Shown: positions 26,617 to 36,819 of the stretch, one piece after another
Numbering within the stretch: the first letter of the stretch is position 1
How the letters are laid out: each line of letters opens with the position of its first letter
From: Luteirhabdus pelagi
GTDB taxonomy: Bacteria > Bacteroidota > Bacteroidia > Flavobacteriales > Flavobacteriaceae
DNA: 64,000 bases
Direction of reading: 5' to 3'
Assembly: GCF_016827595.1 (NCBI RefSeq)
Contig: NZ_JAECMS010000002.1
Coordinates: forward strand, 62,001-126,000
Made by a program: the position numbers and the translations under genes
The notes under the pieces: generated by a model
The model's input: the letters and a program-made list of their open reading frames with translations, nothing else
Databases searched by the model: none
What the model was told of the DNA's origin: nothing

Positions 26617-27936
26617 TTGAAAATAAGCAAAAATCCTGTAGAGTCCTTTATAAACAAATCTACCGCCGGTAGTTTTATATTATTGCTTTTTACCATAATT
26701 GCCCTGGTCTGGGCGAATTCCCCCTGGCAAGAAAGCTATCACTCCTTCTTCAACGAAACATTCTCCATCGGTTTTTCAGAAACCGATTTTATTATTTCAA
26801 AACCGCTATACCTATGGATTAATGATGGACTAATGACCATCTTTTTCTTTTATGTCGGATTGGAGATAAAACGAGAAATCCTTGATGGCGAACTTACATC
26901 CATGCGAAAAGCAACCATGCCTGTTTTTGCGGCGCTAGGCGGCATAATCGTTCCCATCGCTATATTCTTCATCTTACATGACCAAGAGCGCGGTACGGCC
27001 GGTTGGGGGATTCCTATGGCCACCGATATCGCCTTCTCATTGGGGATTCTTAACTTATTGGGAAAGCGAGTGCCCTTAAGCCTAAAAATCTTCTTAACCG
27101 CCTTCGCCATCATCGATGATATTGGTGCTATTTTGGTTATCGCCTTCTTTTATAGCCACGGCATGCACTTTTTATATCTAGGTATCGCTTTGGCCATTCT
27201 GCTTTTCTTAGGCTTTTTGGCCTATAAAAAATTTCACTCAAAATACTTACTGCTGATCAGCTCCATCGCCATATGGATACTCTTTCTGAAATCAGGCATT
27301 CACCCGACCATCGCCGGCGTACTTATAGCAATGGTGATTCCAGCCACCCGTAGTGTCGATTTGGACAATTTTTTCCAGGAAATACGGAAATCGGTCAATA
27401 TCTTTCAAAAAACAGAGCCTCGAAGGGTTATTCTTTCCGATAAGCAACAAGAAGCAGTAGATCAAATTAATGTAATTACAGATCGCGTACAATCGCCCAT
27501 GCAGCAATTGGAGCACGGACTGAGTGGCTGGGTTACCATTGTTATTATGCCCATCTTTGCCTTGGCAAACGCAGGTATCACAATCAATTTGGATTCGTTG
27601 AGTCAAACACACTTAATTTCACAGATTGCAATTGCCCTTGTGGCAGGAAAAGTAATCGGAATCGCCTCATTTAGCTATTTCGCGTATAAGCTTAAAATTG
27701 CTGATCTGCCTACCGGTATCGGCTTCCGTGAAATTATAGGCGTCGGATTCCTTGGAGGCGTTGGGTTTACCATGTCGCTCTTTATTGCAGAATTGGCCTT
27801 CCGATCCAACGACCTACTCACCTCTTCTAAAATTGGTATTCTAGTCGGAACCATAGTAGCCGGTGTGCTAGGTTATTTCATTCTTAAATATCAACTGAAA
27901 CGAAAGGAACAGCAAAAAGCAGCACGACCAGACTAA
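26617..27936 (+). CDS. nhaA: Na+/H+ antiporter NhaA
   Basis: A 439-residue inner membrane antiporter exchanging sodium for protons, fitting a marine habit. Family marks include WANSPWQESYHSFF near the first helix, YVGLEIKREILDGEL, ATDIAFSLGIL with the first key Asp, AFAIIDDIGAILVIAFFYS with the Asp-Asp pair, and GVGFTMSLFIAELAF late. The start is a TTG at 26617, because the first ATG in frame would lose the first helix. About 40 residues of basic and glutamine-rich loop and tail are added. Ends with a bidirectional terminator. Confidence 0.96.
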   Translation: MKISKNPVESFINKSTAGSFILLLFTIIALVWANSPWQESYHSFFNETFSIGFSETDFIISKPLYLWINDGLMTIFFFYVGLEIKREILDGELTSMRKATMPVFAALGGIIVPIAIFFILHDQERGTAGWGIPMATDIAFSLGILNLLGKRVPLSLKIFLTAFAIIDDIGAILVIAFFYSHGMHFLYLGIALAILLFLGFLAYKKFHSKYLLLISSIAIWILFLKSGIHPTIAGVLIAMVIPATRSVDLDNFFQEIRKSVNIFQKTEPRRVILSDKQQEAVDQINVITDRVQSPMQQLEHGLSGWVTIVIMPIFALANAGITINLDSLSQTHLISQIAIALVAGKVIGIASFSYFAYKLKIADLPTGIGFREIIGVGFLGGVGFTMSLFIAELAFRSNDLLTSSKIGILVGTIVAGVLGYFILKYQLKRKEQQKAARPD

Positions 27937-27941
27937 CAACA

Positions 27942-27969
27942 AAAAACCCATCGAAATCGATGGGTTTTT
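27942..27969. terminator. bidirectional terminator between nhaA and atpC
   Basis: AAAAACCCATCGA (27942-27954) and TCGATGGGTTTTT (27957-27969) form a 13-bp perfect stem with A and T tails that serve both strands. Confidence 0.9.
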
Positions 27970-27995
27970 ACTAACTCTAGAATGGCAATCTCAGC

Positions 27996-28271
27996 TTAGT
28001 CGGCCAATACAATTGCTTTATTGTTGTTCATTTCCAAGGTTCCACTGCTAATTTGCAGCACCCATTTATCGCCTTCTTTCGTGAATTTCTTCTCAAATCC
28101 TTCAGCAATAGTCGGGTTTCCTGAAAACTTCACCTTCCCTTCACCCAATAGCGAAACTATAGGTGCGTGGTTATTCAACATTTGGAATTCGCCTTCCACA
28201 CCGGGAACGGTTACCGAATCTACTTCGCCGCTCACTAAAGATGCTTCTGGGGTTACGATTTCTAAATACAT
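27996..28271 (-). CDS. atpC: F1 ATP synthase epsilon subunit
   Basis: A 91-residue epsilon subunit containing only the N-terminal beta-sandwich (LEIVTPEASLVSGEVDSVTVPGVEGEFQMLNNHAP). The C-terminal two-helix inhibitory domain of most bacterial epsilon subunits is absent, as is common in Bacteroidota. It follows atpD after 77 bp that hold a periodic repeat array. The other F-type ATPase genes are not in this window. Confidence 0.95.
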   Translation of the reverse strand: MYLEIVTPEASLVSGEVDSVTVPGVEGEFQMLNNHAPIVSLLGEGKVKFSGNPTIAEGFEKKFTKEGDKWVLQISSGTLEMNNNKAIVLAD

Positions 28272-28278
28272 ATATACA

Positions 28279-28339
28279 AGTTATGAGTTATGAGTATATG
28301 AGTTACGAGTCACTCTGAACTCCAAACTCCAGACTCTTA
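28279..28339. repeat. heptad-periodic inverted repeat array between atpD and atpC
   Basis: GAGT occurs at 28285, 28292, 28300 and 28307, and its complement ACTC at 28312, 28319, 28326 and 28333. The spacing is 7 nt throughout except one step of 8. The left half includes two perfect AGTTATG copies (28279-28292). Folding gives four GAGT/ACTC pairings separated by small internal loops. Confidence 0.7.
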
Positions 28340-28348
28340 ACTAGTTTT

Positions 28349-29872
<1,524 letters not shown>

Positions 29873-29915
29873 TTAGTACTGTTAGGAGGCTCAACACCTA
29901 CCCTAAAAATCGCTG

Positions 29916-29947
29916 CAAAGATAGTTTTTTCTATTCTAATAACACAA
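29916..29947 (-). promoter_or_regulatory. atpD promoter
   Basis: On the minus strand, TTG (29947-29945), a 21-bp spacer and TATCTTTG (29923-29916) match the Bacteroidota promoter and predict a leader of roughly 55 nt before atpD. Confidence 0.65.
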
Positions 29948-29973
29948 TGGAAAATTGTTATTTTTCTTAGTGT

Positions 29974-30093
29974 GGGGGCTGCACTTTCGCCAAGGCTACA
30001 GCGCACCGCGCTATTCGCTGCAACGCTTCGCCATTCGGCTGCAGGGTTTCCGCTGCTACAAGCCTGCCTGAGGCAGGTCGCTGCCCCGATAGC
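29974..30093. repeat. GC-rich intergenic repeat-like element
   Basis: This 120-bp stretch is much richer in G and C than its surroundings and is built of short related words (GCTGCA, GCTAC, CGCTATTCGC, CGCTTCGCCATTCGG). It contains the hairpin CCTGCC-TGA-GGCAGG (about 30064-30078) and has terminal complements GGGGC and GCCCC. It has no open frame with coding signs. The word GCTATCGGGGCAGCG (minus strand) recalls repetitive intergenic elements of flavobacteria. A repeat family is likely but was not checked against a genome. Confidence 0.5.
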
Positions 30094-30103
30094 ATTTTGT
30101 TTT

Positions 30104-31543
30104 CTATTGCTTCACCACTCGAACGGCGGCCTGTCCATTTACTCGTGCCATATACAGCCCTTGTGAAAGGCTTGAAAGATCGATGGTCACCGTCCTTTCT
30201 CCGATGGCATCAAAAGCTAAGAGTTGCTTCCCTGTAATATCGAATACTTCAATCGTATCGATAGGCATTGTTTCTAACTGAAACGTAACCAAACTAGAAA
30301 CGGGATTTGGAAAGACGCTAACGGAGGCACTATTATTGGCAGGTAATTGTAGCGGCAATGTTTCATCCCGAACGATAAACAATCCTCCATTATCCGAAAA
30401 ATTGGTAATGGCAATATTGTTGCTTTCAAAAAATGGATAAACATTCCAGGCTCCCGGATCGCCAATACTGGCACTCGTATTATCATCTGCCGGCCACGTA
30501 TCGAATACGCCTATTTCCTCCATATTCATGTTCTCGACATCGCTCAGGTCTATCACCCGCATTCCCGCAGTATACGCAGCTAAATACGCCTTATCATCTT
30601 TCACATATACATTATGGTCTACGGCAGGTGTTTCACCCAAATATTGCATATGCACAACTGGATTATCGAGGTCTGTAAAATCCATTATGATTAACCTCAA
30701 ATCATTTCCTACGAAAATTTCGTCTAATTCATCGGTAACGATGAAATAGTGTTGGTCTTCGGTAAACCACCCTTGATGAGCATACGTTGCGTTATTATAA
30801 CTCAAAGTTGCTATGGTTTGGGGACTTCCCTTATCCGTAACATCTACAATAACGACTTCATTCTCGTTGCTCCCCACAAAAATCTCACGTCCCTGATAAT
30901 CGGGATCCGGACCAATATAGGTAACAATCTGTGCATCGTGCGAATAATCATCGGCACTATGTCCTCCAGCAGCAACCGGATTTGTTGGGTCCTGGATATT
31001 TACAAAATGGGCACCGCCATTAAAGGTATCGCCGCCTAGGGCATACGCAAATCCTGAGTCTTCATTAATAGCAATATTATGGGCGCTTCCGAAACCCGTA
31101 TATAACGCATCAGCGGAAAAGGTTTGGGGTGGATTGGTGACCTCTCTTAATTTGGTTAAATCGAATACCTGCATTCCATGATTTTCAATCTCGCTTACGA
31201 TAAAAGTATGGTTCTGATACACCTTCATATCCCTCCAATTACCCCATAATGCATCTTGACCATTAGAGGGAAGCTTTCCTAAATAAACAGGATTAACAGG
31301 ATCGGTAATATCGATAAAAGCGGTTCCGTTGTTCAAACCCATCAGTACATATTCCTTTCCATCTTGAGGGTCGGTCCAACCCCAGGAATCGTTTCCGGAT
31401 TCGGCATCAAAGTTGGATAATGGTATTTGGCTCATTAGCGCATAGCCTTCACACGGAAAATCGGCAGACAACCCATTCTCACATGGCGTTTGGGCGTTTA
31501 CAATGGACAACGAAAGAAGAAATAAAAAAGTAAAATGTTTCAT
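30104..31543 (-). CDS. secreted choice-of-anchor B protein with T9SS sorting domain
   Basis: A 479-residue secreted protein: signal peptide (ends IVNAQ, residue 18), then repeated LVIVD-like strands such as TAFIDITDPVNPVYLGKLP and VVIVDVTDKGSPQTIATLS that form a beta-propeller, matching the choice-of-anchor B family. The last 75 residues (VSVFPNPVSSLVTFQL to RVVKQ) are a type A T9SS sorting domain, so the protein is exported across the outer membrane and probably attached to the cell surface. It follows the aminotransferase gene by 32 bp and may share its transcript. Confidence 0.9.
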   Translation of the reverse strand: MKHFTFLFLLSLSIVNAQTPCENGLSADFPCEGYALMSQIPLSNFDAESGNDSWGWTDPQDGKEYVLMGLNNGTAFIDITDPVNPVYLGKLPSNGQDALWGNWRDMKVYQNHTFIVSEIENHGMQVFDLTKLREVTNPPQTFSADALYTGFGSAHNIAINEDSGFAYALGGDTFNGGAHFVNIQDPTNPVAAGGHSADDYSHDAQIVTYIGPDPDYQGREIFVGSNENEVVIVDVTDKGSPQTIATLSYNNATYAHQGWFTEDQHYFIVTDELDEIFVGNDLRLIIMDFTDLDNPVVHMQYLGETPAVDHNVYVKDDKAYLAAYTAGMRVIDLSDVENMNMEEIGVFDTWPADDNTSASIGDPGAWNVYPFFESNNIAITNFSDNGGLFIVRDETLPLQLPANNSASVSVFPNPVSSLVTFQLETMPIDTIEVFDITGKQLLAFDAIGERTVTIDLSSLSQGLYMARVNGQAAVRVVKQ

Positions 31544-31575
31544 TTGAAGGATTTTGAGTTGCTAAATGTAGCCAA

Positions 31576-32472
31576 TTATTTCAGTGGTTCGCAATACGAT
31601 CGAATGTTATCTGAAAATAAGGTTAGGACTCGTTGCTGCGTTGCATCGTTTCTATCTATTATTCTCCCATCTATTTCCACAACTGGCGTTAACTCGCCCA
31701 TAGTACCGGTGGCAAACACCCCATCCGCGTTATAGAATTGTGTCAGCGAAATATCGGCTTCAACAATAGGGATAGTATTCTTTCGGCACATTTCAATGAC
31801 GGTTCCACGGGTAATACCAGGCAAGCAAGCGTGAGCAAAAGGGGTATAAACAACACCATCTTTCACCATAAAAAGATTGCTTCCATTCAATTCGGCAACA
31901 AAACCACGCTCGTCCAGCATCAATCCCGCATCTTTTCCCGCCACATTTGCCTGTATTTTCGCGATGATATTGTTCAGCAAATTGTTATGATGGATTTTGC
32001 TGTCCAAAAACTGTGGGGCATTTCGACGTTGACTGCTGCTAATAACCTTAATCCCGGAAGCATTGTCATAGACCAAAGCTTTCCATTCGGCAAGCACGAT
32101 CAAACACGGCCCCGATTGGTTTACTCTTGGGTCCATTCCGCTGGTAATCTTTTCACCTCGTGTGAGTGTTAGTCGAATATGAACATCGTCGGTCATTTCA
32201 TTGGCCTCCAATGTTTTTTCAATTGCCGCTTTTATTTCATTTTTGCTCGGAATATCACTAAAATGAAGTGCTTTCGCACTTTCATGCAGTCGCGTTAAGT
32301 GTTTCTCTAAGCATACAATTCCTTCGGGATATACCCGTAAGCCTTCCCAAACCGCATCGCCACCCTGTACCGAACTATCAAAAACCGAAACCTTGGCTTT
32401 TTCTCTGGGATACAATTGATCCTTTATAAATACCTGAATATTGTTATTGCGTTCGTCAAATTTTTGAAGCAT
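31576..32472 (-). CDS. class IV aminotransferase (branched-chain/D-amino acid type)
   Basis: A 298-residue PLP enzyme of fold type IV. The N-terminal SSVQGGDAVWEGLRVYPEG matches the family's FEGIR region, Lys159 in LDSKIHHNNLL is the likely PLP-binding lysine, and ERGFVAELNGSNLFMV and ATGTMGELTPV are the usual cofactor-binding segments. Substrate cannot be read from sequence; branched-chain or D-amino acids are the nearest types. It is 3 bp downstream of a sulfotransferase-like gene. Plants have a single protein (branched-chain aminotransferase-like) that fuses what look like these two parts, so the pair probably acts in one pathway. Confidence 0.88.
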   Translation of the reverse strand: MLQKFDERNNNIQVFIKDQLYPREKAKVSVFDSSVQGGDAVWEGLRVYPEGIVCLEKHLTRLHESAKALHFSDIPSKNEIKAAIEKTLEANEMTDDVHIRLTLTRGEKITSGMDPRVNQSGPCLIVLAEWKALVYDNASGIKVISSSQRRNAPQFLDSKIHHNNLLNNIIAKIQANVAGKDAGLMLDERGFVAELNGSNLFMVKDGVVYTPFAHACLPGITRGTVIEMCRKNTIPIVEADISLTQFYNADGVFATGTMGELTPVVEIDGRIIDRNDATQQRVLTLFSDNIRSYCEPLK

Positions 32473-32475
32473 GGT

Positions 32476-33201
32476 TTAGTCGTTTTTTAGGGCGTGTTTG
32501 TAAAGTGAATTATAAAGCGGTTCAGCCTCCTCAACAAGTTTCTGAAGTCTTTTTTCCAATGTCACATCGATGCTCTGTTGTTTTTCAAATCCGGTCGATT
32601 TATGGACATTCCCATACCAATAAGTGGCCCACATGCCATCTTCAATAATGCCACCAATAGACCAATGCAACATATCTTCTTGAAACGGTAGCCCCATTTC
32701 GTTAAAGAGCAGTTGCAGATAGCGTTTCGGATTCTTCATCAGTTCGTCACTATCGATAACGATAGGTTTTTTATCGTGCTCACGCAGGTATCGAAATAAT
32801 TGCAACGCCTTCTGATACCCGATATCTTCGAGGGTGGGTTCTTTGATCTTTTTAGAAAATGAAGCGATTAAATTTTGTGGCTTTCGAATTAAGATAACAT
32901 TGGTCCAATTCAATAGGAAGTCAGGCCTTTCTGGTAAAATATGATGCGCCATTCCCTTAACAAAAACGTTCTTTACGGTCGCCTGATTTTCGATTCCTTC
33001 GATAATTTCATTCAACTTCTTTGGCATACTCCCCATTATTTCATCTGCGATGGGATGCTGTTCTTTTCGATCGGAATGATTCAGATAATATGCGTAAAAA
33101 GGTTCATCCAACACTTCAAAATTGCTGTGTTGGGCGAAGGAGTACATCAGCGCTGTCGAGAGGTTCCGCGGTCCTGAGAGTAGATTCACAATGGTGTTCA
33201 T
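32476..33201 (-). CDS. sulfotransferase-like P-loop protein
   Basis: A 241-residue soluble protein starting INLLSGPRNLSTALMYSFAQ-like (MNTIVNL then LSGPRNLST, residues 8-16), which is a phosphosulfate-binding-loop type P-loop, followed by LDEPFYAYYL. The later NVILIRKPQNLIASF is the sulfotransferase strand-helix with the 3'-phosphate-binding Arg and Ser. The acceptor is unknown; relatives are often only loosely annotated, and kinase-like function is possible. It is the first gene of a tight pair with the class IV aminotransferase. Confidence 0.8.
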   Translation of the reverse strand: MNTIVNLLSGPRNLSTALMYSFAQHSNFEVLDEPFYAYYLNHSDRKEQHPIADEIMGSMPKKLNEIIEGIENQATVKNVFVKGMAHHILPERPDFLLNWTNVILIRKPQNLIASFSKKIKEPTLEDIGYQKALQLFRYLREHDKKPIVIDSDELMKNPKRYLQLLFNEMGLPFQEDMLHWSIGGIIEDGMWATYWYGNVHKSTGFEKQQSIDVTLEKRLQKLVEEAEPLYNSLYKHALKND

Positions 33202-33249
33202 GCCACTAAAATAATCAATTCTTTATTTTCAACTACTCTTCACCCCAAA

Positions 33250-33288
33250 ACAAAAAAAGCGCTTCTTCATAAAAGGAAACGCCTTCTG
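33250..33288 (-). terminator. probable terminator of glmS
   Basis: Read on the minus strand, AAGGCGTTTC and GAAGAAGCGCTT form an imperfect stem with a 7-nt loop, followed by seven T (33258-33252). It lies 23 bp after the glmS stop. Confidence 0.5.
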
Positions 33289-33310
33289 TAATACTATTTT
33301 TTCGTTGCTA

Positions 33311-35161
33311 CTATTCCACCGTCACCGACTTTGCCAGGTTCCGTGGTTGGTCGACATTCTTCTCCAACATTACCGCAATATGATAGGATAGTAATTGCAG
33401 CGGGATCGTATTGATTAAAGGTGAAAGGGCTTCAGGTGTTAAGGGCACTTCAATAATATAATCGGCCAAGTCGCGAACAGTTGTATCCCCTTCTGTAACT
33501 ACAGCAATGATCTTTCCTTTCCGCGCCTTGATTTCTTCAATATTGCTTACCACCTTATCGTAATGGTTGCTATTGGTAGCAATAACCACTACTGGCATTT
33601 GTTCGTCGATAAGTGCAATTGGACCGTGCTTCATCTCTGCAGCAGGATACCCTTCTGCATGGATATACGAAATCTCCTTAAGTTTCAGGGCCCCTTCCAA
33701 GGCAACTGGAAAATTATACCCTCTTCCCAAATAAAGAAAATTTGCCGCCGACTTGAATACCTTTGCTATTTCAACGATTTTTTCGTCTCCTTGCAGTGCT
33801 TCTTCAACACTATCCGGAATCATGTCTAATTCACGAAGGTGCTTGATATAATCGCTTTGCGAAATAGTTCCTTTCGACTTTGCAATTCGCAACGCCATCA
33901 TGGTTAATACTGTAATTTGAGTCGTAAACGCTTTGGTAGATGCCACCCCGATTTCGGGTCCGGCGTGCGTGTAAGTACCACTATGTGTTTCACGGGAAAT
34001 GGTTGACCCTACCACATTACAAACACCGTAAACGAAAGCCCCCTTTTCCTTTGCCAATTTAATTGCCGCCAGAGTATCGGCCGTTTCACCACTTTGTGAA
34101 ATGGCGATGACCACATCATTTTCAGTGATAATAGGATTTCGATATCTAAATTCCGAAGCATATTCTACTTCCACTGGAATTCTCGCCATATCCTCGAAAA
34201 TGTATTCTGCTACCAAACCGGCGTGCCATGAAGTTCCACAGGCTACGATAATAATTCGATCTGCATTTACGAATTTCTTGATGTAGTCTTCAAGACCTCC
34301 TAATCGGATAATGCCTTGATCGGCCAACAATCTTCCACGATAGGTATCGTGAATCACCTTTGGCTGTTCGTAGATTTCCTTCAGCATAAAGTGCTCGTAG
34401 CCGCCTTTTTCAATCTGCTCTAAATTAAGCTGAAGCTCTTGAACGTATGGGTTTTCGACTAATTTATCATTTTTAATCTTACGTACGCGTACTTCACGTC
34501 CGAGGCGCACGATAGCCATTTCTTCATCCTCTAGATAAATGGCATTATTGGTAAATTCAATAAACGGCGTCGCATCGCTGGCCACAAAAAATTCATCGTC
34601 ACCAATTCCAATAGCCAGAGGACTTCCTAGTTTCGCTACAACGATCTCATCGGGTTTATTGCGGTCGAATACAGCAATAGCATACGCACCTACTACTTGG
34701 TTCAAAGCAATTTGGACTGCCTTCCCAAGCTTTACATCTTCCTGCTTTTTAACTTCCTCAATTAAATTTACCAATACTTCGGTATCGGTATCGCTTGTGA
34801 ATGTATACCCTCGATTTTGGAGCTCCTTCTTTATAGACGAATAATTTTCGATTATCCCATTATGGATAATAACTAAATCGCCACTATTTGAGTAATGTGG
34901 GTGACTGTTAACATCGTTAGGGACGCCATGGGTCGCCCATCGAGTATGGCCAATGCCTAAATTACCCCTGAGCGGTATATTCTTTTCTGCCTTGGCCTCA
35001 AGTTCAGAAACCTTTCCCTGTGTCTTACACAATTGGATTTCCTTTCCATCATACAATGCTATTCCAGCACTATCATAGCCACGGTACTCCAAACGCTTCA
35101 ATCCATTTAAGACAATAGGATAGGCGTCTTTTTTTCCGATATAGCCTACAATTCCACACAT
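33311..35161 (-). CDS. glmS: glutamine--fructose-6-phosphate aminotransferase (isomerizing)
   Basis: A 616-residue GlmS, which makes glucosamine-6-phosphate for peptidoglycan and lipopolysaccharide. The N-terminal glutaminase domain starts MCGIVGYIG with nucleophile Cys2, and has RWATHGVPNDVNSHPH. Two SIS sugar-isomerase domains follow (ACGTSWHAGLVAEY near 300; LGRGYNFPVALEGALKLKEISYIHAE near 470), and the end NLAKSVTVE is the conserved C-tail. No glmS ribozyme is seen upstream; only 8 bp separate it from the DUF4270 gene. Confidence 0.98.
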   Translation of the reverse strand: MCGIVGYIGKKDAYPIVLNGLKRLEYRGYDSAGIALYDGKEIQLCKTQGKVSELEAKAEKNIPLRGNLGIGHTRWATHGVPNDVNSHPHYSNSGDLVIIHNGIIENYSSIKKELQNRGYTFTSDTDTEVLVNLIEEVKKQEDVKLGKAVQIALNQVVGAYAIAVFDRNKPDEIVVAKLGSPLAIGIGDDEFFVASDATPFIEFTNNAIYLEDEEMAIVRLGREVRVRKIKNDKLVENPYVQELQLNLEQIEKGGYEHFMLKEIYEQPKVIHDTYRGRLLADQGIIRLGGLEDYIKKFVNADRIIIVACGTSWHAGLVAEYIFEDMARIPVEVEYASEFRYRNPIITENDVVIAISQSGETADTLAAIKLAKEKGAFVYGVCNVVGSTISRETHSGTYTHAGPEIGVASTKAFTTQITVLTMMALRIAKSKGTISQSDYIKHLRELDMIPDSVEEALQGDEKIVEIAKVFKSAANFLYLGRGYNFPVALEGALKLKEISYIHAEGYPAAEMKHGPIALIDEQMPVVVIATNSNHYDKVVSNIEEIKARKGKIIAVVTEGDTTVRDLADYIIEVPLTPEALSPLINTIPLQLLSYHIAVMLEKNVDQPRNLAKSVTVE

Positions 35162-35169
35162 AATATTTT

Positions 35170-36789
35170 CTAGTTAGGTTCAGTATAATATAACTGCAAT
35201 TTCAATCGTTTTTCCTCATCGGGAGAATTATTCCCGTGGAGCACCGTACCGTATGGGGACAATAGAGCAGGTCCGGGTATTTCTTGAAGTTGCAAATTTT
35301 CTTGCATAGGTCCTTGTATACCAGTATTCCTTACAGATCTAAAGTTACTGATATTGACATTATTGGTAACGACTAAGCCTAAAGGCACATTTGTAGAATC
35401 ATTGTTAATAAGATTGCTAACATGAGTACTTATTCGAACCTTATAGTAGTCTCCATTTTCATCTGAGTCGCGCTGTAGAGGCTCTAGGTGAAGTGTTCTA
35501 GCTAAGCTAGGATCACTTGCCACGGTTGGATCTAACACATAATCGATCAATACGGTTCCATTTGTGGCATCAAAAATCATGATACGCTCAGGCTCCGTTG
35601 AAAGTGGCGATACTTTTTCTTGATCAACATAGAATATCAGATTAGCTTCGTTAACTAATAATTCTCGATCGCGTAAATCCTCCAATTCATCTGCTACTCC
35701 ATTACCGTCCAGATCCTCGCCGAAAAGATTGATTATAGCTGCAATATTTGGTCCACCTTTTAAATAGAGTGTTTCTGTGCCATTTTCAGAGTCTTGATTT
35801 TCAATGGCGCTAACCACATCTTGGTTCAATTCCGTATTAAAAGTGTTAATTCCTATACCGCCGTACAAATTCAATCGGAAGGAGTCCTGCTCGAAAACTG
35901 GTGGATCACCCACTTCCTCCGGTTCCAATTGATAAGTATAATATAGCGTTATATACGCCCCTGGGAATCCTGCATTGGGGTTCGCAATGGGGTTGAACAA
36001 AAACATATTCCCTTCATTGTTCGGATTATTTACCTTGAAGTAAAGTCCACGAAGATAATCTCTAAAATTACTATTGCTAATTAAATTGTTGGAACCTTCT
36101 TGGTCGATGATTTTTTCCTGAAAGTATTCGGTGGGTAATAGCACCCGCAATCCTGGATCCAAGGTTTCCGTAATAGAATCCTGCCCCTCGACCTCCTCCA
36201 CCAAGTCTATGGCCTCATCATTTGGTACGAAATCGCTGATTTCATAAATTAATTCTCCCAATTGCGCCGATGATTCGAACAAACTTCCTTGATTTGAGTA
36301 GTACTTTTGAGGTTTTTCAAAATTACTATTCGGGTCTAAATCGCGAAGAAAATAGTTCGACTCATAAATTGAAATATTTATTGACTCTTCACCATACACC
36401 GAATCCAATTCGAAGGTTGTATCCTCGCCGTCAGTGGTACTCTGACTATAATATGGAATATATAACGATACACTATCGAGTGTAGCATTATTACCAAAAG
36501 TAGGTTCCGTTGAACTTAACAATACCTGTGTTAGATAATTGGAAGTAGTCTTCCCATATACAGGATCGTAGTACGTTCCTAATTGATAGGATGAAAGTCC
36601 ATTACTCTGGACCGACCTTAAGATTTTATTGTACGCAACCACTGTTTTGGTCTCATCGGGCTCTTGGATCAAGGTGTTATCGCCCACTATTTCCGATCCT
36701 AATACGTCAAAATCCTCTTCACAGGAGGCGAAAAAGGTTATCGCCACTATCAATGCCATCATTCCAGGCAGGAAATGGGTTCTTTTCAT
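35170..36789 (-). CDS. DUF4270 lipoprotein
   Basis: A 539-residue Bacteroidota-specific protein. The signal peptide ends in the lipobox TFFASC, followed by EEDFDVLGSEIVGD, a typical DUF4270 opening, and YQLGTYYDPVYGKTTSNYLTQV. The rest is beta-rich with many Asn, Asp and Thr and ends LQLYYTEPN. I placed the start at the ATG at 36789; a TTG two codons earlier is possible. It is encoded between a glycogen-synthase-like gene and glmS in one operon, an order often seen in flavobacteria. Molecular function is unknown. Confidence 0.87.
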   Translation of the reverse strand: MKRTHFLPGMMALIVAITFFASCEEDFDVLGSEIVGDNTLIQEPDETKTVVAYNKILRSVQSNGLSSYQLGTYYDPVYGKTTSNYLTQVLLSSTEPTFGNNATLDSVSLYIPYYSQSTTDGEDTTFELDSVYGEESINISIYESNYFLRDLDPNSNFEKPQKYYSNQGSLFESSAQLGELIYEISDFVPNDEAIDLVEEVEGQDSITETLDPGLRVLLPTEYFQEKIIDQEGSNNLISNSNFRDYLRGLYFKVNNPNNEGNMFLFNPIANPNAGFPGAYITLYYTYQLEPEEVGDPPVFEQDSFRLNLYGGIGINTFNTELNQDVVSAIENQDSENGTETLYLKGGPNIAAIINLFGEDLDGNGVADELEDLRDRELLVNEANLIFYVDQEKVSPLSTEPERIMIFDATNGTVLIDYVLDPTVASDPSLARTLHLEPLQRDSDENGDYYKVRISTHVSNLINNDSTNVPLGLVVTNNVNISNFRSVRNTGIQGPMQENLQLQEIPGPALLSPYGTVLHGNNSPDEEKRLKLQLYYTEPN

Positions 36790-36819
36790 AAGCAATTTTA
36801 AAATTCTGAAAATGTGTTT

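Noticed and set aside
28279-28339. CRISPR-like array between atpD and atpC
   Set aside because: The period is only 7 nt, there are no repeats and spacers of CRISPR size and no cas genes.
33311-35161. glmS ribozyme or riboswitch upstream of glmS
   Set aside because: Only 8 bp separate glmS from the upstream gene, leaving no room, and this ribozyme is typical of Firmicutes.
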